Of a stretch of DNA of 52,748 bases, positions 1 through 8,053 are shown one piece after another (within the stretch, counting starts at the first letter, position 1; each line of letters starts with the position of its first letter). The stretch is taken from NCBI GenBank assembly GCA_025928155.1, contig JAICKC010000011.1, forward strand, positions 1 through 52,748, written 5' to 3'. The position numbers were made by a program, and so were the translations under genes. The notes under the pieces were generated by a model. It had not been told where the DNA came from, did no database searches, and worked only from the letters and a program-made list of their open reading frames with translations. Origin of the DNA: Candidatus Saccharimonadota bacterium. GTDB lineage: Bacteria > Patescibacteriota > Saccharimonadia > Saccharimonadales > UBA4665.

Positions 1-644
1 ACCATGTGCAAGCCATGAGTCTGGCTACCGCTTGAGTGAAGATGCCAATCAGCGGCCGGCGACAGGACAAGCTGTACTGCTACGAGTTCGTCATCCTCTA
101 GCTGGTTGATGGCATTCGTAAGGTAGGCGATTGGGTCGTTCACATCCTGGTTGTGGCCGTGTCGTAGTGCATAGTTGCGCGGTCCTGTCTGTTTTAACTC
201 AAGAACTTGGCGAGCGCGCTCATCACTAAGGAGTTCTAGGTAGTCGCCTACTTCTTCGGCGGTCACGGTTGGTGCCATGGCGGCGAGATTGTGTAGGAAA
301 ATTGGCTTGTCATGGCGCGGCATGCGGACGAGGTACCGGACTCCTTCTGTGCGGGTTGAGACCACCTCGAGCGCCACGGTCGGCTTATGGCCGTTCACGA
401 GCTCTCGCCAAGAACGCATGCCAATAACCCGATGGAGTACGGTAAAGAACTCTTCTGTTGCGCGCAACGTGTTGTGGGGTGAGGGCGGCGGCGTTAACTC
501 TAAGATGATATGTTCTCGGCGTATCTGCCGTCTGATCGAGCACCACTTAGCAGCAAGGAGGGAGCCCAAGATCACAAGCGCACCGGCAACTACCCACAAA
601 AACAACTCCACACAAAACCTCAGCAACAGACTATCGTCAGTCAT
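1..644 (-). CDS. VirD4/TraG-like type IV secretion ATPase, N-terminal part (runs off the left edge)
   Basis: An open frame runs leftward from an ATG at 642-644 to the window edge with no stop, giving about 214 residues. GAGGCGA lies just upstream and can act as a ribosome binding site. A hydrophobic helix covers about residues 6-30 (LLLRFCVELFLWVVAGALVI), followed by a basic stretch. The next part has the layout LELTPP, TEEFFTVLH, VALEVVSTRTEGVRYLVR, which I associate with the N-terminal domain preceding the FtsK/VirD4-like motor in T4SS coupling proteins of Saccharibacteria. The Walker motifs would lie beyond the window, so the ATPase call is from family memory and not seen. If right, it is an inner-membrane DNA or protein translocation ATPase. 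The complementary frame at 277-672 is a shadow. Confidence 0.6.
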   Translation of the reverse strand, partial: MTDDSLLLRFCVELFLWVVAGALVILGSLLAAKWCSIRRQIRREHIILELTPPPSPHNTLRATEEFFTVLHRVIGMRSWRELVNGHKPTVALEVVSTRTEGVRYLVRMPRHDKPIFLHNLAAMAPTVTAEEVGDYLELLSDERARQVLELKQTGPRNYALRHGHNQDVNDPIAYLTNAINQLEDDELVAVQLVLSPAADWHLHSSGSQTHGLHM

Positions 645-680
645 TGTCGCCTCGCATCTGGAGCTGTTCTGACACCCGGG

Positions 681-717
681 GATACCCTCCGCCCTAGTTG
701 TATAGCTTGAGGGTATC
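681..717. repeat. Inverted repeat in the 645-864 intergenic region
   Basis: The arms GATACCCTC (681-689) and GAGGGTATC (709-717) are perfect 9-bp inverted repeats around a 19-nt loop. It lies between the divergent T4SS-like gene and the secreted-protein gene. No T-run follows, so an operator or RNA hairpin is as likely as a terminator. Confidence 0.5.
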
Positions 718-721
718 TGGA

Positions 722-739
722 CTTGCAATACTATGCAAG
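722..739. repeat. Short inverted repeat beside the previous one
   Basis: CTTGCA (722-727) and TGCAAG (734-739) are perfect 6-bp arms around ATACTA. Together with the neighbouring hairpin this suggests a control region for one or both divergent genes, but the arms are short enough to occur by chance. Confidence 0.3.
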
Positions 740-826
740 CGTGAGCATATTATTTCGCCTTTGCAACCAACACGATAGCCGGTGAGTGGAAGGCGCAGGG
801 TGATCATTCGGGTAGACGGGGTGCGC

Positions 827-858
827 TAAAATAGGAGTAACAGTATGAGGAAAGGAGG
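827..858 (+). promoter_or_regulatory. -10 box and strong RBS for the secreted-protein gene
   Basis: TAAAAT at 827-832 resembles a -10 box. AAAGGAGG at 851-858 is a near-ideal Shine-Dalgarno 6 nt before the ATG at 865, and it decides the start. This is one of the strongest ribosome binding sites in the window. Confidence 0.55.
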
Positions 859-864
859 CCATCA

Positions 865-1542
865 ATGTCTGAGTTCCGCCTACGAGCCCGCCCCTGGGGT
901 CATGCCAGTATTTCCTATTCTGAAGAGAGCCCAGCCGCTCTTGAAAGATTAGGCAGCGACCCTAGCAAAGCTGAGCTAGGGCGGGCAGCGATTAGAGGAT
1001 TATTTGAGACGCCAAGTCGACGGGTTGTTTCTGGTGTGCTTGCCGCTACCGCCATTGCCGCCTCAGTGGTAGCACTTACTATGCCAAGCGCCAGAGTAGC
1101 GGCTGCACCAGAGGATAAGTTTCCTGTCACGCTCCGGGCAGTAACGGCCCATGGCGACCCCTACTATAACTGCCTGACTGTGCAAGTGACCGGTCCGGGA
1201 GGCGCGAGTGAGACGGTAGAAGCTTTCTTATCTAAAGCACTCCCATCTGTCCCGATATCCCTCTTTCCGGGCACCAATGTGCTGGATACTAATCGGGGAG
1301 ACTATCCTGCCGGAGACATAGGTGGCGTGGGACCTTCTAATCCGTCGACCTTTACGGTGCCGGAATCGGGGAAGACGGTGACGGTAATAGTCCCCGATAC
1401 AGGCGGTACCTGTCCTACGCCGGCAGTTTTACCATCTTCCGATAGCCCTGGCCCGCAATATGCCTTCTCTGGAAATGTGGTAGTCAATAATAACGCCGTG
1501 GGGTACGCTCATAGCGGCAACGTGTCCGCCCAGAGCCCATAA
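865..1542 (+). CDS. Membrane-anchored or secreted protein of unknown function
   Basis: This is a 225-residue protein I do not recognise. The first 50 or so residues are polar and look cytoplasmic. One hydrophobic segment at about 55-80 (VVSGVLAATAIAASVVALTM) ends in an Ala-rich stretch (ARVAAAPED) that could be an anchor or a late signal-peptidase site. The rest is rich in Gly, Pro, Ser, Thr and Val, with two cysteines (YYNCLTV and GGTCPTP) that could form an external disulfide. The long N-terminus before the hydrophobic segment is unusual for a plain signal peptide. The gene stands alone: upstream is a divergent T4SS-like gene, and a convergent GtrA gene starts 3 nt after its stop. A surface or secreted role is inferred from topology only. 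Confidence 0.7.
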   Translation: MSEFRLRARPWGHASISYSEESPAALERLGSDPSKAELGRAAIRGLFETPSRRVVSGVLAATAIAASVVALTMPSARVAAAPEDKFPVTLRAVTAHGDPYYNCLTVQVTGPGGASETVEAFLSKALPSVPISLFPGTNVLDTNRGDYPAGDIGGVGPSNPSTFTVPESGKTVTVIVPDTGGTCPTPAVLPSSDSPGPQYAFSGNVVVNNNAVGYAHSGNVSAQSP

Positions 1543-1545
1543 GCC

Positions 1546-2019
1546 CTACGGCTCCACAACTGGCATGTCTTTGGCTAATTTTTTGCCACCAGTCTCCGGA
1601 AAAACCCAGTACTTGTACCAAAGGAAGCTCCAGAAGGTGAAGAAAGCACCTGAAATAAAAAACCCAATGTACGGCGTAATACCGAGGTGTACCAGGCCGC
1701 CGATGAGCGCGTAGTCCATTACAAAACCGATGCTTTCTATAAACACGTACCGGCCAGCGTGCTGCATTTCGCTCAGATGTACTTGATCTTTAAATGCCCA
1801 GAAGCGTTGTACCAGGTAGTTGAGCGACCAGCCAATAGCGTCGCTCAGGATCTTGGCCGGCAGCCACGACCAGTGAAAACCGGAATAGCAGAGCGCAAAC
1901 ACCCCGTAGCCGACCCAAAAATACAGCGTACCGCCCGCTAGGTACTTGGCGAACTGCTTACCCAGACTGTGCCAGTCGGGTTTTACACCAAGGACGCGTT
2001 TTTCAAATAAGCTAGCCAT
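1546..2019 (-). CDS. GtrA-like membrane protein
   Basis: This is a 157-residue protein with four predicted membrane helices, the usual size and topology of the GtrA/DPMS family (PF04138). Typical features are YLAGGTLYFWVGYGVFAL near the N-terminus, the central AIGWSLNYLVQRFWAF (family pattern NY..qr.w.F) and a final helix ending FLWYKYWVF. GtrA proteins are thought to move polyprenyl-phosphate-linked sugars across the cytoplasmic membrane or to assist the enzymes that make them. The ATG at 2019 is chosen because it overlaps the end of the upstream ligase gene by 8 nt; a longer frame would run far into that gene. The pairing suggests the two act on the same lipid-linked glycan. It is the first of three GtrA proteins here; its sugar is unknown. 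Confidence 0.85.
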   Translation of the reverse strand: MASLFEKRVLGVKPDWHSLGKQFAKYLAGGTLYFWVGYGVFALCYSGFHWSWLPAKILSDAIGWSLNYLVQRFWAFKDQVHLSEMQHAGRYVFIESIGFVMDYALIGGLVHLGITPYIGFFISGAFFTFWSFLWYKYWVFPETGGKKLAKDMPVVEP

Positions 2020-3337
2020 GTTTCTTAGCCGTTTTCTGCGGGCGGGCAAGGGCAATACCGGCAAACCCCCACCACACATACGCCAGCGTGTCATCCGTCC
2101 AAGCGTGGCTGAGCAGATTCACAAACCCTAGACCAATAAAGCTCGTGAACATAACGAGCGCCAGTGGTGATGCGCCTGCTTGTTCATATAGTTCCATCGC
2201 TACCAGCGTGAATATCGCCAGCAACAGCGCAATACCCACCCAGCCGACTTCCTGCGCAATTTGTATGTAATAGTCCTCGGCAATGCGGGCCGAGTGGGAG
2301 CCGTTGTACACGCTCGATGGGCCCGCCGTACCCGGCCCATCGCCAAGGGGTTGATGCAGTACGTCGTGGACACCTTCACGTAATGCGCTGGCGTGCGCGC
2401 CATTGGACGTTACTTTGACCGCGGAGTTGGTTTGAGTGTGCAGTAGCTCGTTTTGCACGTTGACGTTGTTCTTAAGCAGCAAGTAGCCCAGTGCCGCGAC
2501 TATTGTGACCGCGAGAGCAGCGCCCCCGAATACAAGCTGCGAACGCCGTGATTTGAGCCGCAGCCAGGCAAACACTCCTACTACCAACACGCCGCCAATC
2601 CAGGCACTGCGCGAACCGCTGGCGTAGAGCGCGACCAACGTCAGAACCAGCGCACCGTACGCTACGCCCTCGATCCGGCGCCTACCCCGCGCGTAAAACG
2701 CGAGGACTCCCGCCAGAACAACCATAAGGTAGGCGCCGAGCGGATTTGCCCCGCGCAAAAATGACTGCACGCGTATGTAGTTGGTATCGTGGTTTATTGT
2801 TTCGATAGGTGCGATAGTGGTATTTGCGTTATACCCAAAATGGCCCAAGTAGTCGTGCGGTAAGACTGTAAACTGCAGCACGGCGAACACTACCACCAAC
2901 GCCGCCGGGTACAGCAGCAGATTTTTCCAGCTCTTTTTGAGAAACACTGAGCGTTGTGCCGTCAAAAGCACGGCCAGAAACCATGCCAAATACCGCAGAT
3001 TCACGAGTAAACCGTAGGCGAGCGCTTTGCCTGTCACCTCGCCTTTTGCCAGCGCAACGCAGCCGAGCAAAATAGTGAGCACGGTATACGCCAATATGAG
3101 CCGTACGAGCAGGCTACGTGTGAACCACCGCAATAGTTCCCGGTCGCGCGCCAGCCAGCCGCAGGCTACCAAAAAGACGACCAGCAACAGTACATCGTCC
3201 CAGAGCCTGAGCGCGGTGTAGTGGCCGACAATCGAGCTCGCCCACACCGTTAGGAATGCATGGAACGGCACCACACAGAGCACGGCTGTTACCAGGACTG
3301 TGACGAGCTTATTGGCATACGTGGTGAATTGTTTCAT
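2012..3337 (-). CDS. O-antigen ligase-like membrane protein (Wzy_C/WaaL superfamily)
   Basis: This is a 441-residue polytopic membrane protein with about 10-12 hydrophobic segments and a large polar loop in the second half. The loop holds SFLRGANPLGAYL before it, then REGVHDVLHQPLGDGPGTAG and the region SARIAEDYYIQIAQEVGWVG. The G.GPGT..P motif and the YYIQIAQEVGW helix are typical of PF04932 enzymes, which transfer or polymerise polyprenyl-diphosphate-linked glycans outside the membrane. The start at 3337 (MKQF) is preferred because a TATAAT on this strand lies at 3351-3356; an in-frame ATG at 3352 would overlap that box. Its gene is divergent to the glycosylphosphotransferase and overlaps the GtrA gene. 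A WaaL-like enzyme in a presumed monoderm must have an acceptor other than LPS; wall polymer or protein are possible. Confidence 0.85.
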   Translation of the reverse strand: MKQFTTYANKLVTVLVTAVLCVVPFHAFLTVWASSIVGHYTALRLWDDVLLLVVFLVACGWLARDRELLRWFTRSLLVRLILAYTVLTILLGCVALAKGEVTGKALAYGLLVNLRYLAWFLAVLLTAQRSVFLKKSWKNLLLYPAALVVVFAVLQFTVLPHDYLGHFGYNANTTIAPIETINHDTNYIRVQSFLRGANPLGAYLMVVLAGVLAFYARGRRRIEGVAYGALVLTLVALYASGSRSAWIGGVLVVGVFAWLRLKSRRSQLVFGGAALAVTIVAALGYLLLKNNVNVQNELLHTQTNSAVKVTSNGAHASALREGVHDVLHQPLGDGPGTAGPSSVYNGSHSARIAEDYYIQIAQEVGWVGIALLLAIFTLVAMELYEQAGASPLALVMFTSFIGLGFVNLLSHAWTDDTLAYVWWGFAGIALARPQKTAKKHG

Positions 3338-3343
3338 AGGTGT

Positions 3344-3356
3344 TACAATCATTATA
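3344..3356. promoter_or_regulatory. Back-to-back divergent -10 boxes in a 20-bp intergenic gap
   Basis: TACAAT at 3344-3349 on the plus strand lies 8 nt before the ATG at 3358. TATAAT on the minus strand occupies 3351-3356, 13 nt before the ATG at 3337. Both promoters are packed in the 20 bp between the two start codons, so transcripts would have almost no leader. The two polymerases could not bind at once. Confidence 0.55.
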
Positions 3357-3357
3357 A

Positions 3358-4794
3358 ATGAAGAGTAATGCCACGCTGGTATACAACGTCTTCCTAGTTG
3401 TTGGGGATTTCTTAGCGCTCGCCGCCGCATTTGCCAGTGCCTTTATCATTCGGGCCAACAGTGCCACCCCTGTTGCCCACCCTATTCACGGGACAACGTA
3501 CCTGGGCATTTTTCTAGCACTGTTTCCCTTTTGGATTCTGATCTTTGCCCTGTTCGGGCTGTACAACGACAATATTTACGAACGCCGCTTTAGTGAGCTT
3601 GGCCGCTTGCTCATCGGTTCGTTCTTTGGCCTGCTATTCGTCGTTTTCTGGAATTTCTTGAGCGTAAACCCCATCTTTCCAGCCAAGCTGGTGCCTATCT
3701 ACGGATTTGGCCTGGGGTTTGTGTTCTTGGTAGTTTTCCGCAATATTGCCCGCCTGATTCGCACCGAGCTTTTTGGTTTCGGAGTTGGACTTACCCGAGT
3801 GCTAGTAGTCGGCGACACGGCGATAACGACCGAACTGGTAGATTCGCTGGCAAACAGCCGACTCTCTGGCTATGAAGTCGTCGGCATCGTAGGCGGCCGC
3901 GAACACAAGCTCGCGGTAGCGTACCCGAGCTTTAAGACATTTTTAGAAAGCACGCGGGCTCGCAATTTGCATGGCATAATCCAGACTGAGCTGTATAAGG
4001 ACGAGGCGCGCAACCGCGAACTGCTGGATTACGCGCAGATGAATCACGTTGGCTATCGATTTATTCCGGGCAACACCGAACTGTTCGTCGGCAACATTGA
4101 TGTGGAGTTGTTTCGCAACTCCATACCCGTCATCGCCGTGCGGCAAACACCACTATTCGGGTGGGGAAGGGTGGTTAAGCGCCTATTTGACCTCATCGCT
4201 GGACTATTGTTACTGGCCGTGACTTCGCCACTTTGGCTGCTGGTCGCAGTAGCCGTGAAGATTAACGACCCGAGCGGACCGGTCTTTTACAGCACTGAGC
4301 GCCTCACCCGCTTTGGCACCAGCATCAAGATTCTGAAATTCCGCAGCATGTATTGGAAATACTGCGTACCGACGGACGAGAGTTTTGGCCGCCTGGGGCG
4401 TCCGGACTTGCTGAAAAAATATCGTGAAAACGGCGATTACCTGGAGCACGACCCACGTGTGACACCAGTAGGCCACTTTATCCGTGCTGCTACGCTCGAC
4501 GAGCTGCCGCAGATATTGAGCATCGTCAAGGGCGATTTAAGCCTGGTCGGGCCGCGCGCGTTAGACAAAGCGGAGCTGGAGCGTTACGACAAAAAGAACC
4601 TGATCTTGAGTGTCAAGTCCGGACTAACTAGTTTAGCGCTGGTATCGGGCCGCGAGGCCATCGACTTTGAGGAACGCCGCAAGCTCGATATTTACTACGT
4701 GCAGAACTGGAACTTCTGGCTCGACATGATGATCCTGCTCAAAACCTTGCGCGTGCTACTGGAACGAATCACGCACCACGGCGAGCGATATTAA
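3358..4794 (+). CDS. Polyprenyl glycosylphosphotransferase (WcaJ/WbaP type)
   Basis: This is a 478-residue enzyme of the initiating sugar-1-phosphate transferase family. Four hydrophobic helices lie at about 9-31, 48-68, 83-102 and 109-128. A nucleotide-binding-like domain follows (TRVLVVGDTAITTELVDSL, about 146-165). The catalytic Bac_transf domain starts near residue 276 with KRLFDLIAGLLLL, then GPVFYSTERLTRFG, ILKFRSMY, LDELPQILSIVKGDLSLVGP and the closing RLDIYYVQNWNFWLDMMILL-like segment. Members move a hexose-1-phosphate from a nucleotide sugar to undecaprenyl phosphate, the first step of a glycan. The length matches the family. A GT4 gene follows after 13 nt, probably co-transcribed. 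Which sugar is transferred cannot be read from sequence. Confidence 0.93.
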   Translation: MKSNATLVYNVFLVVGDFLALAAAFASAFIIRANSATPVAHPIHGTTYLGIFLALFPFWILIFALFGLYNDNIYERRFSELGRLLIGSFFGLLFVVFWNFLSVNPIFPAKLVPIYGFGLGFVFLVVFRNIARLIRTELFGFGVGLTRVLVVGDTAITTELVDSLANSRLSGYEVVGIVGGREHKLAVAYPSFKTFLESTRARNLHGIIQTELYKDEARNRELLDYAQMNHVGYRFIPGNTELFVGNIDVELFRNSIPVIAVRQTPLFGWGRVVKRLFDLIAGLLLLAVTSPLWLLVAVAVKINDPSGPVFYSTERLTRFGTSIKILKFRSMYWKYCVPTDESFGRLGRPDLLKKYRENGDYLEHDPRVTPVGHFIRAATLDELPQILSIVKGDLSLVGPRALDKAELERYDKKNLILSVKSGLTSLALVSGREAIDFEERRKLDIYYVQNWNFWLDMMILLKTLRVLLERITHHGERY

Positions 4795-4807
4795 GTGGAG
4801 CGGTCGA

Positions 4808-5920
4808 ATGACGAACGCGCGTAAACCCAAAGTTGCTATTGTGCATGACTGGCTGGTCGGCGGCGGTGCCGAGCTAGTGGTTGAACAGTTGCATAAGATG
4901 TTTCCGGATGCGCCGATCTACACCTCATACAGTACGCGCGAGTGGCGTGAGCGATTGGACGGTAAGGTGCGCACGAGCTGGCTGCAGCCGCTTGGGCGCT
5001 TACGCAAGTTCCTCGGCCCCTTGCGCATTCTGTGGTTCACGCACCTGAAGCTCAAAGGCTACGATTTGGTTATCAGCAGCTCTGGCGCGGAAGCCAAAGG
5101 TATAAAAGTACCGCCGGGTACGCTGCACGTCAACTACTGCCATGCCCCGACACATTACTACTGGAGTCGATACAACGAATACATGAAGCATCCCGGTCTT
5201 GGAAAGCTGAATTGGCTGGCACGGATTGGCTTACGCCTGCTGGTTGCCCCCCTACGCAAATGGGACTACAAAGCAGCGCAGCGGCCGGACTACATCGTCG
5301 CTAACTCCACCCATATCCAGAAGGAAATCCAAAAATACTATGGCCGCTACAGCGTGGTCATACATCCACCCGTATACCTGGAGCGATTCCAAAGGCCTGA
5401 AAACCTGAAACGTCCGCGTAAAGGCTTCGTGGTTTCTGGACGACAGACACCATACAAGCGGTTCGACTTGGCCGTGGAGGCCTGTACTAAATACGGTTTA
5501 CCCCTTACGGTCATCGGCGACGGTCCTGACCATAAACGGCTGCGTGCCATGGCAGGCAAAACCATTACATTCCTGGGGCGTGTCAGTGATGAAGTGTTGG
5601 AAGAGGAATTCGCCAGTGCAGAGGCGCTTATTTTCCCGAATCTGGACGATTCCGGGATTACCCTGCTGGAAGGCATGGCCGCTGGCACGCCGGTGGTGGC
5701 CTACAAAGCGGGCGGCGCGCTGGATTATATTCTGCCCGGCAAGAGCGGCAAGTTCTTTACCGAGCCGACTGCTGATTCGCTCGGCACAGCGCTCAAGAAC
5801 TTCGATTCGACACGCTACAGCCATTCAGCTATCGCCGTCTACGCCCGGCGCTTCTCTGCCGAGCAATTCCGCAAGCACATGACGATGTACCTAAAAAGAT
5901 TGCTCACCGAACAATCCTAA
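4808..5920 (+). CDS. Glycosyltransferase family 4
   Basis: This is a 370-residue GT-B fold enzyme. The N-terminal half opens with KVAIVHDWLVGGGAELVVEQ, the usual Gly-rich acceptor-side loop. The C-terminal donor domain has GRQTPYKRFDLAVEA, the GDGPDHKRL turn, ITFLGRVSDEVLEEEFASAE and the E-x7-E region around SGITLLEGMAAGTPVVAY. These are standard GT4 signatures for a cytoplasmic retaining transferase using a nucleotide sugar. GGAG 7-10 nt before the ATG supports this start. It follows the glycosylphosphotransferase closely, so adding a sugar to the first lipid-linked residue is the likely job; donor and acceptor are unknown. Confidence 0.92.
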   Translation: MTNARKPKVAIVHDWLVGGGAELVVEQLHKMFPDAPIYTSYSTREWRERLDGKVRTSWLQPLGRLRKFLGPLRILWFTHLKLKGYDLVISSSGAEAKGIKVPPGTLHVNYCHAPTHYYWSRYNEYMKHPGLGKLNWLARIGLRLLVAPLRKWDYKAAQRPDYIVANSTHIQKEIQKYYGRYSVVIHPPVYLERFQRPENLKRPRKGFVVSGRQTPYKRFDLAVEACTKYGLPLTVIGDGPDHKRLRAMAGKTITFLGRVSDEVLEEEFASAEALIFPNLDDSGITLLEGMAAGTPVVAYKAGGALDYILPGKSGKFFTEPTADSLGTALKNFDSTRYSHSAIAVYARRFSAEQFRKHMTMYLKRLLTEQS

Positions 5921-5923
5921 ACT

Positions 5924-6586
5924 CTACTGCTTGCGAGCACGAACGAGCGTCCAGGGTAGCGGCGTCTTGATTTCTTCGACCGGACCAAAGTTTTTGGCCA
6001 CGTGGCGCTTGAGCGTAAGGGTACTCCAGTGGTTCAGATGGCCAATGGTATTGCCCAAGCGGCTAAGATATTTACCCCGCATCATGTTGAGTGCGCGCCA
6101 CAACGGCTCGCGCGGCACACCCAGAATCAGCACGCCGCCAGGCTTGAGCACCCGGTGGATTTCAGCCAGCGCTTTGTCAGGATAATCGAGGTGCTCCAGC
6201 ACTTCCAGCAAGAATACCAGATCAAATGTGCTGTCTTTGTGCTTAAGCTCATACACACTTTCTTCGGTGACGGTCATCTTCGGATTTTTGGCGCGAAGTT
6301 TAGGAATAAGTTCGTGCACATACTCACTAGCCTCAAACTCAACATTTTTTGGTAGCATCTCGGCCAGGCGCTGTGTGCTAAAACCCTCGCCCGCCCCCAG
6401 CTCGATAGCCCGAAGTTTTTTGCCAGCAGTTAGCCTAGACGATGCCAGCAGCAGTTCTACACTGCGAAAATAATTGTTGATAAGTTTGCCGTACCGCTTA
6501 CTGCTACCTTCTTCGGTGTATTTGTGATTGAAATCTTCCTGTTCGGGTTTGGCCCGCAGTTTGCTGTGCTCTACATTACCTGCCAT
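5924..6586 (-). CDS. Class I SAM-dependent methyltransferase
   Basis: This is a 220-residue Rossmann methyltransferase. Motif I is AIELGAGEGFSTQRLAE, followed by a motif II-like acidic region, FDLVFLLEVLEHLDYPD (motif post-I/IV) and LKPGGVLILGVP. This is the Methyltransf_11 pattern seen in enzymes that act on small molecules, lipids or sugars. It ends 3 nt beyond the convergent GT4 gene. A TATACT box 7 nt before the ATG and no Shine-Dalgarno suggest a leaderless mRNA. Its place among glycan genes hints at methylation of a sugar or a lipid carrier, but the substrate is not known. Confidence 0.88.
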   Translation of the reverse strand: MAGNVEHSKLRAKPEQEDFNHKYTEEGSSKRYGKLINNYFRSVELLLASSRLTAGKKLRAIELGAGEGFSTQRLAEMLPKNVEFEASEYVHELIPKLRAKNPKMTVTEESVYELKHKDSTFDLVFLLEVLEHLDYPDKALAEIHRVLKPGGVLILGVPREPLWRALNMMRGKYLSRLGNTIGHLNHWSTLTLKRHVAKNFGPVEEIKTPLPWTLVRARKQ

Positions 6587-6593
6587 AGCTATT

Positions 6594-6599
6594 AGTATA
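6594..6599 (-). promoter_or_regulatory. -10 box 7 nt before the methyltransferase start
   Basis: TATACT on the minus strand, with 7 nt (AATAGCT) to the ATG at 6586. The transcript would begin at or next to the start codon. The box touches the tandem repeat that starts at 6600. Confidence 0.55.
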
Positions 6600-6680
6600 C
6601 AGGGCCAGCGGCCATATAGCTGTCCTTTTGGCTTCAGGGCCAGCGGCCATATAGCTGTCCTTTTGGCTTCAGGTCCAGCC
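6600..6680. repeat. 35-bp tandem repeat, about 2.3 copies
   Basis: 6600-6634 and 6635-6669 are identical 35-bp units (each starting CAGGGCCAGCGGCC), followed by an imperfect partial third copy at 6670-6680. The unit includes GGCCATATAGC. It fills the space between the divergent methyltransferase and phosphomannomutase promoters. Copy number could vary by slippage and would change promoter spacing. Confidence 0.85.
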
Positions 6681-6700
6681 GGGTATGTTTAAATGGAGTG

Positions 6701-8047
6701 ATGAACATAGACCCTACCATATTCAAGGCGTACGACATCCGTGGCGAAGTCGGTACGCAGCTCAACGAGCAGACGGTTGAACAGATTGCCCGCGCCTACG
6801 CCAACTGGCTGCCTGTAAAAGGTACCGTTGCGGTCGGCCACGATATGCGGCCAGATTCAAGTGACTTGTCCCGGGCGTTTATTAAGGGCCTAACCGAGCA
6901 GGGACTGGACGTGTGGGACATCGGCAAGGTAACGAGCGACATGATCTACTTCGCGGTTGGCAAGTGGGATCTAGCTGGTGGGACGGTCATTACTGCCAGC
7001 CACAATCCGGGCAACGATAATGGTATAAAACTGTATCGCGATAAGGTTACGGCCGTCGGGCTGGATTCAGGTCTAAATGAAATCCGCGACAAAGCGATGA
7101 CCGGCGACCTCGGAGAACCGGCTGCCCAAGCGGGTATGGTTACGCCTAAGTCTATTACCGAGGATTGGATCACGCACTGTCTAACGTTTGTGAGCGAGCT
7201 CAAACCGTTCAAAATCGCGATTGACGCCGGTAACGGTATGGCCGGCGCAATCTTGCCAGCCATTTTACCAAAACTGCCGCTGCAAGTTCACGAAATGTAC
7301 TTTGAGCTCGACGGCACGTTCCCAAACCACGAAGCTAATCCCATGAAACCCGAAAACATGCAGGACTTAGCCGCCAAAGTCACGAGCCTAGGCCTGGATT
7401 TTGGCATCGCCTTCGACGGAGACGGAGACCGCGCCGGCTTCGTGGATGACAAAGGCCGGATTGTGTCAGGTAGTGATATATTGACCATCATGGCCAAAGA
7501 ATATCTGCAAAAATACCCAGGCGCGACCATTGTACGTGACGTCCGCATGAGCCACGCTATCGATAAACTAGTAGGTGAGTGGGGCGGTAAAACTGTCATA
7601 ACTCCAGTCGGGCGTGTTTACATTGGTGCTAAGATGCGCGAAATCAACGCCCCGCTCGGCGGCGAAGGCGCCTGCCACTATTACTTCGCCGAAAATAACG
7701 ACGCTGACAGTGGTCTGATAGCTGCCCTTGTGGCCGTGCAGGCCATCAGCGACAGCGGTAAGAAACTCAGCGAATTAATCGACGCCTACCACTTATACGC
7801 CATGGGGCCGGAAATAAACTTCAAGGTCGCTGATAAGGCGATGGTGTTTGCACTCCTACGCAAGGAATTTCAGAGCGAAAAACAGAGCGAACTCGATGGC
7901 TTGAGCGTAGACTTTGCCGATGGCAGTTGGTTTAATATACGCGCCAGTAATACGGAACCGCTGGTGCGCCTGAATGCCGAAGCCAAGTCTCAGGCTAAAC
8001 TGGACAGTTTAGTTGCTAATTTAACTGCGATCATTTCCGGCGAGTAG
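6701..8047 (+). CDS. manB: Phosphomannomutase/phosphoglucomutase
   Basis: This is a 448-residue alpha-D-phosphohexomutase. The N-terminus IFKAYDIRGE is the family opener. The phosphoserine loop is ITASHNPGNDNGIK with Ser100 as phosphate carrier. The metal site is FDGDGDRAGF near residue 240. The sugar-recognition loop is GGEGACHYYF, and the phosphate-binding loop SNTEPLVRLNAEA lies in domain 4. It interconverts mannose-6-P and mannose-1-P (and probably the glucose pair), feeding GDP-mannose synthesis with the ManC protein encoded nearby. A GTG three bases upstream is possible, but the ATG at 6701 fits better with GGAG just before it. The frame runs convergent to the second mutase gene. Confidence 0.93.
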   Translation: MNIDPTIFKAYDIRGEVGTQLNEQTVEQIARAYANWLPVKGTVAVGHDMRPDSSDLSRAFIKGLTEQGLDVWDIGKVTSDMIYFAVGKWDLAGGTVITASHNPGNDNGIKLYRDKVTAVGLDSGLNEIRDKAMTGDLGEPAAQAGMVTPKSITEDWITHCLTFVSELKPFKIAIDAGNGMAGAILPAILPKLPLQVHEMYFELDGTFPNHEANPMKPENMQDLAAKVTSLGLDFGIAFDGDGDRAGFVDDKGRIVSGSDILTIMAKEYLQKYPGATIVRDVRMSHAIDKLVGEWGGKTVITPVGRVYIGAKMREINAPLGGEGACHYYFAENNDADSGLIAALVAVQAISDSGKKLSELIDAYHLYAMGPEINFKVADKAMVFALLRKEFQSEKQSELDGLSVDFADGSWFNIRASNTEPLVRLNAEAKSQAKLDSLVANLTAIISGE

Positions 8048-8053
8048 CTAAGC

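Noticed and set aside
277-672. 131-codon plus-strand frame at the left edge
   Set aside because: The minus-strand frame covering 1-644 has a membrane helix, a ribosome site and family-like motifs; the plus frame has none.
6600-6680. CRISPR array
   Set aside because: The two repeats are directly adjacent with no spacer; it is a plain tandem repeat.
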